Assembly (NCBI GenBank): GCA_044432885.1
Contig: JAWXUG010000092.1
Coordinates: forward strand, 1-6,183
Direction: 5' to 3'
DNA length: 6,183 nucleotides
Origin: CAYJNO01 sp044432885
GTDB taxonomy: Bacteria > Bacillota_I > Bacilli_A > Erysipelotrichales > Erysipelotrichaceae
The notes under the pieces were generated by a model that was given only the letters and a program-made list of their open reading frames with translations, did no database searches and had not been told where the DNA came from. This document shows, one piece after another, positions 1-6,183 of this stretch; position 1 is the first letter of the stretch, and each line of letters begins with the position of its first letter. The position numbers were made by a program, and so were the translations under genes.

Positions 1-7
1 ATTCTCA

Positions 8-1222
8 TTATTCTATTTCCCCTTGTCTATATCGATATATAATTGATTGTCCAAATCCAATCGCAATCATTGCAGCAACAGTACTTGATCCACCAGATGA
101 TATTAATAATAGTGGAACTCCTGTTAATGGAATCAACCCTGATACCCCTCCTACATTAAAAACAAAATGGATAAAGAAATACATTGCCATACCAATTAAA
201 ATAACCTTCGCTTTTTGATTCTTAATTCTTACTGCAAAGATTAAGAAACGATAAATAATCGCTACATAACAAATTAAAACAATTAAAAAGCCTACAAATC
301 CTAATTCTTCGACTAAAATTGCTAAAATATAGTCTGTTCCAGCTGCTGGAAATTCTGTATATTTTTGAAAAGAATTACCAAATCCTAAGCCATATAACCC
401 TCCTGATGCAAATGCTGTTAAACCTTTAATCAATTGGTATCCATCTCCATAAGGATCAATAAATGGGTTTGCTGCTGATAAAAAACGTCCTATCATGTAA
501 TTGTCACTAAAAGCAGATAAAAATGTAGTCCCAATTGGATGAAGCAAAAAGAATACCAAAGCCATCCCTATAATACCTACAATTAAAAGGCGAAACTGTA
601 TCTTTGTTAAACTACGATGACTACAAGCCATAAAACAGATCATCGTGATAAAAAACAACACCGCAAAAGATCCAAAGTCTGATTGAAAAAAGATAATGAT
701 TACAGAATATAAAACAAAAAAACCTACTGGCACTTTTAAAATATCTTTATAATCTTTATCTGCTTTGATGCCGGCAATTTTTCCTGCAACCAATAAAACC
801 ATTAATATTTTTGCGAATTCTGAAGGTTGTATCGTAATTCCACCAATAAAAGGAATTGAAATACTAATCCACGCACGTGCTCCACCTGCTACATAGCCTG
901 TAAAAAAAGTGATCCCTAATAAGCCAGCCATTGCCCAAAGAATTAAATCAAATACCGGACTTGAAAGATAATAAACTTTAAAGTATCGGGTGATAAATAT
1001 CATCAATAAATATCCACCAAACAAGAATACACCTTGTTTTAAAACAACAAAAACAAGGTCCATAATTTGGGACTTTGCAACCGAACTAAGATCATCTAAA
1101 CTCGATGCACTAAAGCTCATTGAAGCTGATGCAATCATCAATAATCCGAAGAAAATGAGTATATATACAGCCCCTAGGGTAACCATATCGGCTCCTTTAG
1201 GCATTTTTATCCACTTAAACAT
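8..1222 (-). CDS. ftsW: SEDS-family peptidoglycan glycosyltransferase, FtsW-like (cell division)
   Basis: A 404-residue, very hydrophobic protein with about ten membrane segments, beginning near residues 14-34 and ending near 365-395. SEDS proteins polymerise lipid II into glycan strands at the cytoplasmic membrane, working with a class B penicillin-binding protein; FtsW serves the division septum. Family motifs seen in order: GARAWI (114-119), QPSEFAK (132-138), QSDFGS (180-185), GDGYQ (259-263), and the extracellular-loop segment FPAAGTDYI, whose D297 aligns with the essential aspartate of SEDS enzymes. The C-terminal signature runs from GVSGLIPLTGVP (359-370) to GGSS (377-380). It reads LLLISSGGSS where many relatives have PFxSYGGSS. 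Length is normal for FtsW. The start is fixed by a GAGG-type RBS just upstream; later Met codons (7 and 13) lack one. RodA and SpoVE are close paralogues, so the family is certain but the subtype is not. The gene stands alone here, divergent from def. Confidence 0.85.
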   Translation of the reverse strand: MFKWIKMPKGADMVTLGAVYILIFFGLLMIASASMSFSASSLDDLSSVAKSQIMDLVFVVLKQGVFLFGGYLLMIFITRYFKVYYLSSPVFDLILWAMAGLLGITFFTGYVAGGARAWISISIPFIGGITIQPSEFAKILMVLLVAGKIAGIKADKDYKDILKVPVGFFVLYSVIIIFFQSDFGSFAVLFFITMICFMACSHRSLTKIQFRLLIVGIIGMALVFFLLHPIGTTFLSAFSDNYMIGRFLSAANPFIDPYGDGYQLIKGLTAFASGGLYGLGFGNSFQKYTEFPAAGTDYILAILVEELGFVGFLIVLICYVAIIYRFLIFAVRIKNQKAKVILIGMAMYFFIHFVFNVGGVSGLIPLTGVPLLLISSGGSSTVAAMIAIGFGQSIIYRYRQGEIE

Positions 1223-1225
1223 ATG

Positions 1226-1232
1226 CCACCTC
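1226..1232 (-). promoter_or_regulatory. Ribosome binding site of the ftsW-like gene
   Basis: On the minus strand the bases read GAGGTGG, followed by CAT and then the ATG at 1222-1220. The GAGG core lies six bases from the start codon. This supports the first Met as the start rather than the in-frame Met codons at residues 7 and 13. No equally clear minus-strand promoter could be assigned; see the finding on the shared intergenic region. Confidence 0.75.
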
Positions 1233-1253
1233 GCTATTATCTTAACATATCAC

Positions 1254-1281
1254 TTGAATTAAAACAAAATTTCGTTATAAT
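1254..1281 (+). promoter_or_regulatory. Predicted sigma-A type promoter for def-rnjA
   Basis: A -35-like TTGAAT (1254-1259) is followed by a 16-base spacer and a perfect -10 hexamer TATAAT (1276-1281). Transcription would start near 1288, only about 12 bases before the def start codon. That would cut into the GGGG of the ribosome binding site, so the leader would be extremely short. A weaker alternative, TTAACA (1242-1247) with CAAAAT (1265-1270) and a 17-base spacer, would start near 1277 and keep the whole RBS. Either is inferred from hexamer match only. Confidence 0.55.
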
Positions 1282-1284
1282 AAA

Positions 1285-1291
1285 GGGGAAG
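1285..1291 (+). promoter_or_regulatory. Ribosome binding site of def, deciding between two adjacent ATG codons
   Basis: The purine run GGGGAAG, preceded by AAA, is a good Shine-Dalgarno-like sequence. The coding frame offers two consecutive ATG codons, at 1300 and 1303. The last G of the GGGG run is 11 bases before the first and 14 before the second, so the first is preferred. The difference is one residue. Confidence 0.6.
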
Positions 1292-1299
1292 TAGGTTGA

Positions 1300-1872
1300 A
1301 TGATGAAAATTAATAACGATACAATTGTGAAAGATACTGATCCAATTTTGAGGGAAAGATCAGTCGATGTTTTATTGCCGCTTAATAAAGAGGATAAAAC
1401 TCTTTTATTAGAGCTATTAGATTATGTAAAGAAAAGTACAGATCCGGAAATTGCAGAAAAAGAAAATTTAAGACCCGCTGTAGGTATTTCAGCTGTTCAA
1501 GTAGGTGTTTTAAAGAAACTTAATGCTATGGTGGTTCCTGTAGAAAATAAAAATGGGGATTATGTCGATCAAATTTATGCATTGGCAAATCCTAAAATTA
1601 TCTCACACTCGCTTGAGAAAGCCTATTTAAAAACAGGTGAAGGATGTTTATCAGTAGAAAATAATCATCCAGGTTATGTAGAACGTAGCGCCCGTATTAA
1701 AGTACGTGCCTTTGATGTATTACAAAACAGAGAAATCACACTTCGTTTAAGTGGATTTCTAGCAATTGTTTTTCAGCATGAATTAGATCATAATGATGGT
1801 ATTTTATTTTATGATCGCATAAATAAGGAAAATCCATTTGCACCTATTGCAAATGCTATTGAAATAGAATAA
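1300..1872 (+). CDS. def: Peptide deformylase (type 2, Gram-positive)
   Basis: A 190-residue cytoplasmic metalloenzyme that removes the N-formyl group from the initiator methionine of nascent proteins as they leave the ribosome. The three family motifs are present: motif 1 as AVGISAVQ (60-67) with the conserved Q67; motif 2 as EGCLS (114-118) with metal ligand C116; and motif 3 as HELDH (160-164) with ligands H160 and H164 and catalytic E161. The longer N-terminal half, with the insert around STDPEIAEKENLRP (46-59), and the length near 190 mark the type 2 class typical of Firmicutes, as do NPKIISHSLEK (97-107) and the NPF near the C-terminus. Motif 1 is unusual: the consensus is GxGxAAxQ, and here the first Gly is Ala and the first Ala is Ser. 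It is the first gene of a unit with rnjA, 13 bases downstream, and is probably driven by the promoter at 1254-1281. No fmt gene is adjacent. Confidence 0.96.
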   Translation: MMKINNDTIVKDTDPILRERSVDVLLPLNKEDKTLLLELLDYVKKSTDPEIAEKENLRPAVGISAVQVGVLKKLNAMVVPVENKNGDYVDQIYALANPKIISHSLEKAYLKTGEGCLSVENNHPGYVERSARIKVRAFDVLQNREITLRLSGFLAIVFQHELDHNDGILFYDRINKENPFAPIANAIEIE

Positions 1873-1874
1873 TT

Positions 1875-1880
1875 AAGGAG
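1875..1880 (+). promoter_or_regulatory. Ribosome binding site of rnjA
   Basis: A strong AAGGAG lies five bases before the ATG at 1886, within the 13-base gap after the def stop codon. It matters because it supports translation of the unusual basic N-terminal extension of the RNase J protein. The next in-frame ATG is codon 50, already inside the conserved core. Confidence 0.85.
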
Positions 1881-1885
1881 AAACT

Positions 1886-3703
1886 ATGACAGAAAGAAAA
1901 GGCGTTCGTACGCCTAAAAAATATGCTTCTAGAAGGCATATTACCCAAACGATAACTTATGATAATATCTATAAACCAGAATCGGATACCATTGTCTATG
2001 CATTAGGCGGACTTGGTGAAGTTGGTAAAAATATGTATTGTCTTGAACACAAGGAGGAAATTGTAGTGATTGACTCAGGAATTAAATTTCCTGATGGAGA
2101 GTTGCTAGGTGTAGATTACGTAATCCCTGATTACTCTCATTTAATCAAAAACCAAGAAAAGATTAAAGCCTTAGTCATCACCCATGGTCATGAAGATCAC
2201 ATTGGTGGAATCCCCTTCTTACTACAATCGATTTCTATTGATAAAATCTATGCGCCACGTTTTGCCATTGCATTAATTGAAAGAAAACTTGAAGAACGTA
2301 AAATGTTACGTTCCGTTAAATTGGTAGAAATCAACGAGAATTCTAGTATTAATACCAAATATTTCTCATTTGGATTTTTTAATACCGTACACTCGATTCC
2401 TGATTCTCTTGGAGTCTTAATTAATACACCAAATGGACGTGTTGTTCATACTGGAGACTTTAAATTTGACTTAACCCCTGTAGGAACAAACTCGGACTAT
2501 CAAAAAATGGCCTATATCGGTCAAATCGGTGTTACCCTATTATTAAGTGATTCAACCAATTCATCGGTTGAAGGATTCTCAATCAGTGAACGAAAAGTTG
2601 CTGATTCGATTTTAGAGATTATTCGTAAGACACCAGGCAGATTACTAGTCTCAACATTTGCTTCTAATGTGCATCGTTTATCACAAATTGTACAGGCAGC
2701 GGTTGCCTGTGATCGTAAGATTGCTGTATTTGGTCGCTCAATGGAAAATGTAGTAGCTATTGCTCAAAAACTTAAAACCATTAACGTAGATAGTTCACAT
2801 TTTATTGCACCTGAAATGATCAACCAAATACCACCTGAAAAACTATGTGTTATCTGTACAGGATCACAAGGTGAACCTCTTGCTGCTTTAAGCAGAATTG
2901 CTGGAGGGACCCATAAATATCTTAGAATTATTCCAGGAGATACGGTTGTCTTCTCTAGTAGTCCAATTCCAGGAAATGCAGTAAGTGTTGGAGCAATTGT
3001 TAATCAGTTGACACGTGTGGGTGCCAATGTAATGACTAACTCTCCATTAACTTCATTACATACAACAGGGCATGCTTCAAAAGAAGAACAGAAGTTAATG
3101 TTACAGTTAATTAAACCTGATTACTTTATGCCAATTCATGGGGAATATAAGATGTTAAAAATTCACAAAGATAGTGCGATTGAAACTGGTGTAAAACCTG
3201 AAAATACCTTTGTATGTTCAAATGGCGATGTAGTCATCTTAAGAAATGGAGAATGTCTACAAGGCAATATCCGTATACAAACTGATGATATCTATGTCGA
3301 TGGTAACGATTTATCTGGAGTTTCAACCTCGGTTTTAAGAGATCGTAAAATTTTAGCAGATAACGGTATGGTTGCAGTTATTGTTTCTATTGACTCACGC
3401 ACTAATAAAATATTATGTAGACCAAACATTGTATCACGTGGATTTGTCTATATTAAAGAAAGTCAAACACTGTTAAAAGAAGCTGAATTAGTGGTTTATG
3501 AAGCCTTAAAAACAAAGATGCAACAACGAACAACCTTTGGCGAATTGAAGAATTGCATTAGAAGTTCACTAGAACCATTCTTATTTAATAAGACACATCG
3601 TAATCCAATTGTAATTCCGGTTATTTCAAACCATAAGGAAGCCATGGCATTGATGGCAAAAAAACATCAAGAACGTCAAGCAAAAAAAGAAGCTAATAAC
3701 TAA
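1886..3703 (+). CDS. rnjA: Ribonuclease J (RNase J1-like; metallo-beta-lactamase/beta-CASP)
   Basis: A 605-residue cytoplasmic zinc ribonuclease with 5'-to-3' exonuclease and endonuclease activity in this family; it drives mRNA decay and rRNA maturation in Firmicutes. The metallo-beta-lactamase core begins near residue 35 with ALGGLGEVGKN (39-49). Metal ligands are visible in HGHEDH (100-105), H169 in TVHSIPDS and D191 in HTGDFKFD. The beta-CASP domain shows STFASNVHR (256-264), FGRSME (282-287) and GSQGEP (326-331). The core then resumes with HTTGHAS (392-398) and PIHGEY (416-421). A C-terminal domain follows, including LRDRKIL (484-490) and SRGFVYIKES (517-526). The full HGHEDH favours J1 over J2. 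Compared with about 555 residues in B. subtilis RNase J1, the extra length is a basic N-terminal extension (about 1-33) and a Lys/Arg-rich tail (about 582-605). It is the second gene after def, is closely spaced to it, and ends at a strong terminator. Confidence 0.97.
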   Translation: MTERKGVRTPKKYASRRHITQTITYDNIYKPESDTIVYALGGLGEVGKNMYCLEHKEEIVVIDSGIKFPDGELLGVDYVIPDYSHLIKNQEKIKALVITHGHEDHIGGIPFLLQSISIDKIYAPRFAIALIERKLEERKMLRSVKLVEINENSSINTKYFSFGFFNTVHSIPDSLGVLINTPNGRVVHTGDFKFDLTPVGTNSDYQKMAYIGQIGVTLLLSDSTNSSVEGFSISERKVADSILEIIRKTPGRLLVSTFASNVHRLSQIVQAAVACDRKIAVFGRSMENVVAIAQKLKTINVDSSHFIAPEMINQIPPEKLCVICTGSQGEPLAALSRIAGGTHKYLRIIPGDTVVFSSSPIPGNAVSVGAIVNQLTRVGANVMTNSPLTSLHTTGHASKEEQKLMLQLIKPDYFMPIHGEYKMLKIHKDSAIETGVKPENTFVCSNGDVVILRNGECLQGNIRIQTDDIYVDGNDLSGVSTSVLRDRKILADNGMVAVIVSIDSRTNKILCRPNIVSRGFVYIKESQTLLKEAELVVYEALKTKMQQRTTFGELKNCIRSSLEPFLFNKTHRNPIVIPVISNHKEAMALMAKKHQERQAKKEANN

Positions 3704-3707
3704 ATTT

Positions 3708-3736
3708 AATCCATCATTCATTTGATGGATTTTTTT
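3708..3736 (+). terminator. Rho-independent terminator of def-rnjA
   Basis: Five bases after the rnjA stop codon, AATCCATCA (3708-3716) pairs perfectly with TGATGGATT (3723-3731) around a six-base loop. It continues directly into a run of T ending at 3736. The nine-pair stem is AT-rich but intact, and the position and T-tract are what an intrinsic terminator needs. Confidence 0.88.
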
Positions 3737-3739
3737 GTT

Positions 3740-3770
3740 AAAAAAGGCATCAAACATATTGTTTGATACC
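3740..3770 (-). terminator. Rho-independent terminator of ppdK
   Basis: Read on the minus strand, eight bases after the ppdK stop codon, GGTATCAAAC pairs with GTTTGATGCC. This gives ten pairs including one G-U, with a five-base loop, followed by six T (the A run at 3740-3745 on the plus strand). It lies three bases from the oppositely oriented rnjA terminator, so both converging units end within about 65 bases. Confidence 0.88.
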
Positions 3771-3778
3771 TTAATATT

Positions 3779-6183
3779 TTATCTAAATTTAATTGCTGCT
3801 TGAGCGGCTGCAAGACGAGCGATAGGCACTCTATAAGGACTACATGAAACATAAGATAAACCAATTCTATGACAGAATTCAATAGAACTAGGGTCTCCAC
3901 CGTGTTCACCACAGATACCTAATTTAATATCAGGTCTTGTTTCTCTTCCGAGTCTAGCTGCCATTTCAACAAGTTTACCAACTCCATTTTGGTCTAATCT
4001 TGCGAAAGGATCTTGTTCATAAATTTTCTTTTCATAATAGCTACTTAAGAAACTTCCAGCATCATCTCTTGAGAATCCAAATGTCATTTGTGTTAAATCA
4101 TTGGTTCCAAACGAGAAGAATGATGCTTCTTTTGCAATTATATCAGCCATTAATGCTGCACGTGGAATTTCAATCATTGTACCCACTAGGTATTTTAATT
4201 CAACATTTTCACGTTTAATGATTTCATCTGCAACACTTTCGACTACATGTTTAACATATTTTAATTCTTCAACATCCCCTACAAGTGGTATCATAATTTC
4301 TGGTACGATATTGTAATTTGGATGTCTTCTATTCACGTTGATTGCCGCTTCAATAACTGCTTGTGTTTGCATTTTGGCAATTTCTGGATATGAGATTGCA
4401 AGACGACAACCACGATGACCCATCATTGGGTTAAATTCGTGTAAACCAAGAATAATACTCTTAAGTTCTGCTACATCCATAAACATATCATTTGCCAATG
4501 TAGTGATATCATAAGATGATGTAGGTAAGAATTCATGAAGTGGTGGATCTAAGTAACGAATAGTTACAGGGAAGCCCTTCATTGCTTCATAAATCGCTTC
4601 AAAGTCATTTCTTTGCATTGGCAATACTTTAGCTAATGCAGTTTCTCTTTGTTCTGCTGACTTACTAACAATCATTTCACGCATAGCTTTAATACGGTTG
4701 GTTTCAAAGAACATATGTTCTGTTCTTACAAGTCCAATTCCTTCAGCACCAAATTCAAGCGCTTGAGAAGCATCGGCAGGTGTATCTGCATTGGTTCTAA
4801 TTTTAAGCACACGTACTTTATCAGCCCATGTCATAAATCTTTCAAAATATCCTGAGATTGTAGCAGGTACTGTTTTAATCGCACGTGCATAAATATTACC
4901 AGTAGAACCATCTAATGAAATAAAGTCTCCCTCTTTGCATGTAACACCATTTACAGTAAAGGTTTTATTTTCATCATCAATACGTATATCTCCGCACCCT
5001 GATACACAACATCTACCCATACCACGAGCTACAACTGCAGCATGAGAAGTCATTCCGCCACGTACTGTTAAAATACCTTGTGCTAGATGCATACCTTCAA
5101 TATCTTCTGGTGATGTTTCAAGGCGAACAAGGATGACATTGCGTCCTTTATTAGCCCATTCAGTTGCATCTTGGGCTGTAAATACTACTTGCCCACAAGC
5201 TGCACCAGGAGATGCTGGTAGCCCTTGAGCTACTGGCGATGAATTTTTCATTTCAACAATATCAAATTGTGGATGTAATAAAGTATCTAATTGTTTTGGA
5301 TCTACCATTAATAAAGCTTCTTCTTCACTGATTAACTTTTCATCAACCATATCGCACGCAATACGTAAAGCTGCACTTGCTGTGCGTTTTCCGTTACGTG
5401 TTTGAAGCATGAATAATTTTTCATTTTCAATCGTAAATTCCATATCTTGCATATCTTTATAATGACTTTCAAGACGTGCACAAATATCAACAAATTCATT
5501 ATAAGCATTTGGCATAACATCTTTTAATTGATCAATCGTTTGAGGTGTACGAGTTCCTGCTACAACATCTTCACCTTGGGCATTCATCAAGAATTCACCA
5601 AATAAAACACGTTCTCCTGTTGCAGGATTTCTTGTGAAAGCAACCCCAGTTCCACAATCATCACCCATATTTCCAAAAACCATCATTTGAACATTAACAG
5701 CTGTTCCCCATGATGATGGAATATCGTTCATTTTGCGATAATAGATTGCACGTGGATTATTCCATGATCTAAATACGGCTTCAACCGATTTAAATAATTG
5801 TACCATTGGATCAGTTGGGAAGTCTTCATTCAAATTATCACGATAGTATTGTTTAAATAAAACCACCATTTCTTTTAAATCATCTGCATTTAATTCGGTA
5901 TCAAGTTTTACCCCTTTACGTTCTTTTAATTCATCAATAATCACTTCAAAACGATGTTTGGGAAGTTCCATAACAACATCTGCAAACATTTGAATAAAGC
6001 GACGATATGAATCATAGGCAAACCTTTCACTACCACTTTTCTTAGCTAAAGTTTCAACCACTTCATCATTAATCCCTAAATTTAAAATGGTATCCATCAT
6101 TCCTGGCATACTCGCACGAGAGCCACTTCTAACAGATACTAATAATGGATTATCTTTATCTCCAAATTTTTTGCCAGAAATAC
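3779..6183 (-). CDS. ppdK: Pyruvate phosphate dikinase, N-terminus cut off by the window edge
   Basis: Interconverts pyruvate + ATP + Pi and PEP + AMP + PPi in the cytoplasm; in fermentative anaerobes it often runs toward pyruvate and ATP. The frame is open to the right edge, giving 800 visible residues. Numbering from the edge, SVRSGSRASMPGMMDT (16-31) precedes the first Met, so Met 25 (6109-6107) is internal and the true start lies beyond 6183. Alignment of known key residues suggests about 75 are missing from a total near 875. The ATP-grasp region ends with LQTRNGKRTA (R262). The phosphohistidine domain has GGMTSHAAVVARG, with catalytic H380 (codon 5044-5042) and T378, equivalent to the threonine targeted by the PDRP regulatory kinase/phosphorylase. 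The C-terminal PEP/pyruvate barrel carries R486 (VRTEHMFF), R542 (IRYLDPP), E671 (MIEIPR), N694 (FGTND) and C757 (ICGEHGG). GGMTSHA also occurs in PEP synthase, but the PGMMDT and TRNGKRTA segments and the length fit PPDK. The core is intact, with no frameshift. Confidence 0.97.
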   Translation of the reverse strand, partial: ISGKKFGDKDNPLLVSVRSGSRASMPGMMDTILNLGINDEVVETLAKKSGSERFAYDSYRRFIQMFADVVMELPKHRFEVIIDELKERKGVKLDTELNADDLKEMVVLFKQYYRDNLNEDFPTDPMVQLFKSVEAVFRSWNNPRAIYYRKMNDIPSSWGTAVNVQMMVFGNMGDDCGTGVAFTRNPATGERVLFGEFLMNAQGEDVVAGTRTPQTIDQLKDVMPNAYNEFVDICARLESHYKDMQDMEFTIENEKLFMLQTRNGKRTASAALRIACDMVDEKLISEEEALLMVDPKQLDTLLHPQFDIVEMKNSSPVAQGLPASPGAACGQVVFTAQDATEWANKGRNVILVRLETSPEDIEGMHLAQGILTVRGGMTSHAAVVARGMGRCCVSGCGDIRIDDENKTFTVNGVTCKEGDFISLDGSTGNIYARAIKTVPATISGYFERFMTWADKVRVLKIRTNADTPADASQALEFGAEGIGLVRTEHMFFETNRIKAMREMIVSKSAEQRETALAKVLPMQRNDFEAIYEAMKGFPVTIRYLDPPLHEFLPTSSYDITTLANDMFMDVAELKSIILGLHEFNPMMGHRGCRLAISYPEIAKMQTQAVIEAAINVNRRHPNYNIVPEIMIPLVGDVEELKYVKHVVESVADEIIKRENVELKYLVGTMIEIPRAALMADIIAKEASFFSFGTNDLTQMTFGFSRDDAGSFLSSYYEKKIYEQDPFARLDQNGVGKLVEMAARLGRETRPDIKLGICGEHGGDPSSIEFCHRIGLSYVSCSPYRVPIARLAAAQAAIKFR

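Noticed and set aside
990..1262. A 90-codon open frame on the plus strand opposite the 5' part of ftsW
   Set aside because: It lies antisense to the conserved ftsW coding sequence, shows no recognisable domain or RBS, and overlaps the intergenic promoter region. It is a chance frame.
1223..1299. Possible small RNA or riboswitch in the divergent intergenic region
   Set aside because: At 77 bases it is already occupied by two ribosome binding sites and promoter elements. No convincing aptamer-like or terminator structure was seen.
3718..3912. A 64-codon minus-strand frame overlapping the 3' end of ppdK and both terminators
   Set aside because: It is out of frame with the well-conserved PPDK C-terminus and runs through two terminator hairpins. 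No family resemblance was seen.
4000..4316. Two overlapping plus-strand frames of about 70 codons opposite ppdK
   Set aside because: They are antisense to conserved PPDK active-site coding sequence, have no RBS, and contain no recognisable domain.
5332..5520. A 62-codon minus-strand frame inside ppdK
   Set aside because: It is a shifted frame within the ATP-grasp region of PPDK. The PPDK frame is uninterrupted there, so it is not a frameshifted remnant.
1..6183. Search for a novel system, mobile element, CRISPR array or tRNA
   Set aside because: Genes fill nearly the whole window and all belong to core housekeeping families with intact motifs. No direct repeat series, inverted-repeat boundaries, transposase or tRNA-like cloverleaf was noticed by eye.

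Overview
The window is AT-rich (by eye roughly one third G+C, not computed). Its strong GGAG-type ribosome binding sites, TATAAT-type promoter, short hairpin + T-tract terminators and RNase J gene point to a low-GC Gram-positive bacterium (Firmicutes/Bacillota). Tryptophan is written TGG in the genes inspected (for example the W codons of the ftsW-like gene and of ppdK), and no in-frame TGA needs to be read as Trp. With a SEDS-family cell-wall polymerase also present, this argues against a wall-less Mollicute using code 4. A type 2 peptide deformylase next to an RNase J1-like gene, plus pyruvate phosphate dikinase, would suit the Bacilli/Erysipelotrichia part of the phylum. That placement is inference.

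Layout. Positions 8-1222 (minus) hold a complete SEDS glycosyltransferase, best called FtsW. A 77-base divergent intergenic region (1223-1299) follows, with a recognisable promoter and RBS for the plus-strand genes and a good RBS for ftsW. Positions 1300-1872 (plus) encode peptide deformylase, and 1886-3703 (plus) encode an RNase J1-like ribonuclease. Only 13 bases separate these two, so they almost certainly form one transcription unit. Positions 3704-3778 are a compact convergent intergenic region with two hairpin terminators back to back, one per strand. From 3779 to the right edge (minus) lies pyruvate phosphate dikinase. Its reading frame stays open through position 6183, so about 75 N-terminal residues and its promoter lie outside the window.

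How the genes work together. def and rnjA both act in early gene-expression housekeeping: removal of the formyl group from nascent proteins, and RNA maturation and decay. ftsW belongs to septal cell-wall synthesis and ppdK to PEP/pyruvate energy metabolism, so these two are neighbours rather than partners. All catalytic motifs that can be checked are intact, and no frameshift, mobile element, tRNA, CRISPR array or long repeat was seen. I found no convincing novel system: this is an ordinary core-genome segment. The remaining points of interest are sequence variations within known families and the compact promoter arrangement.
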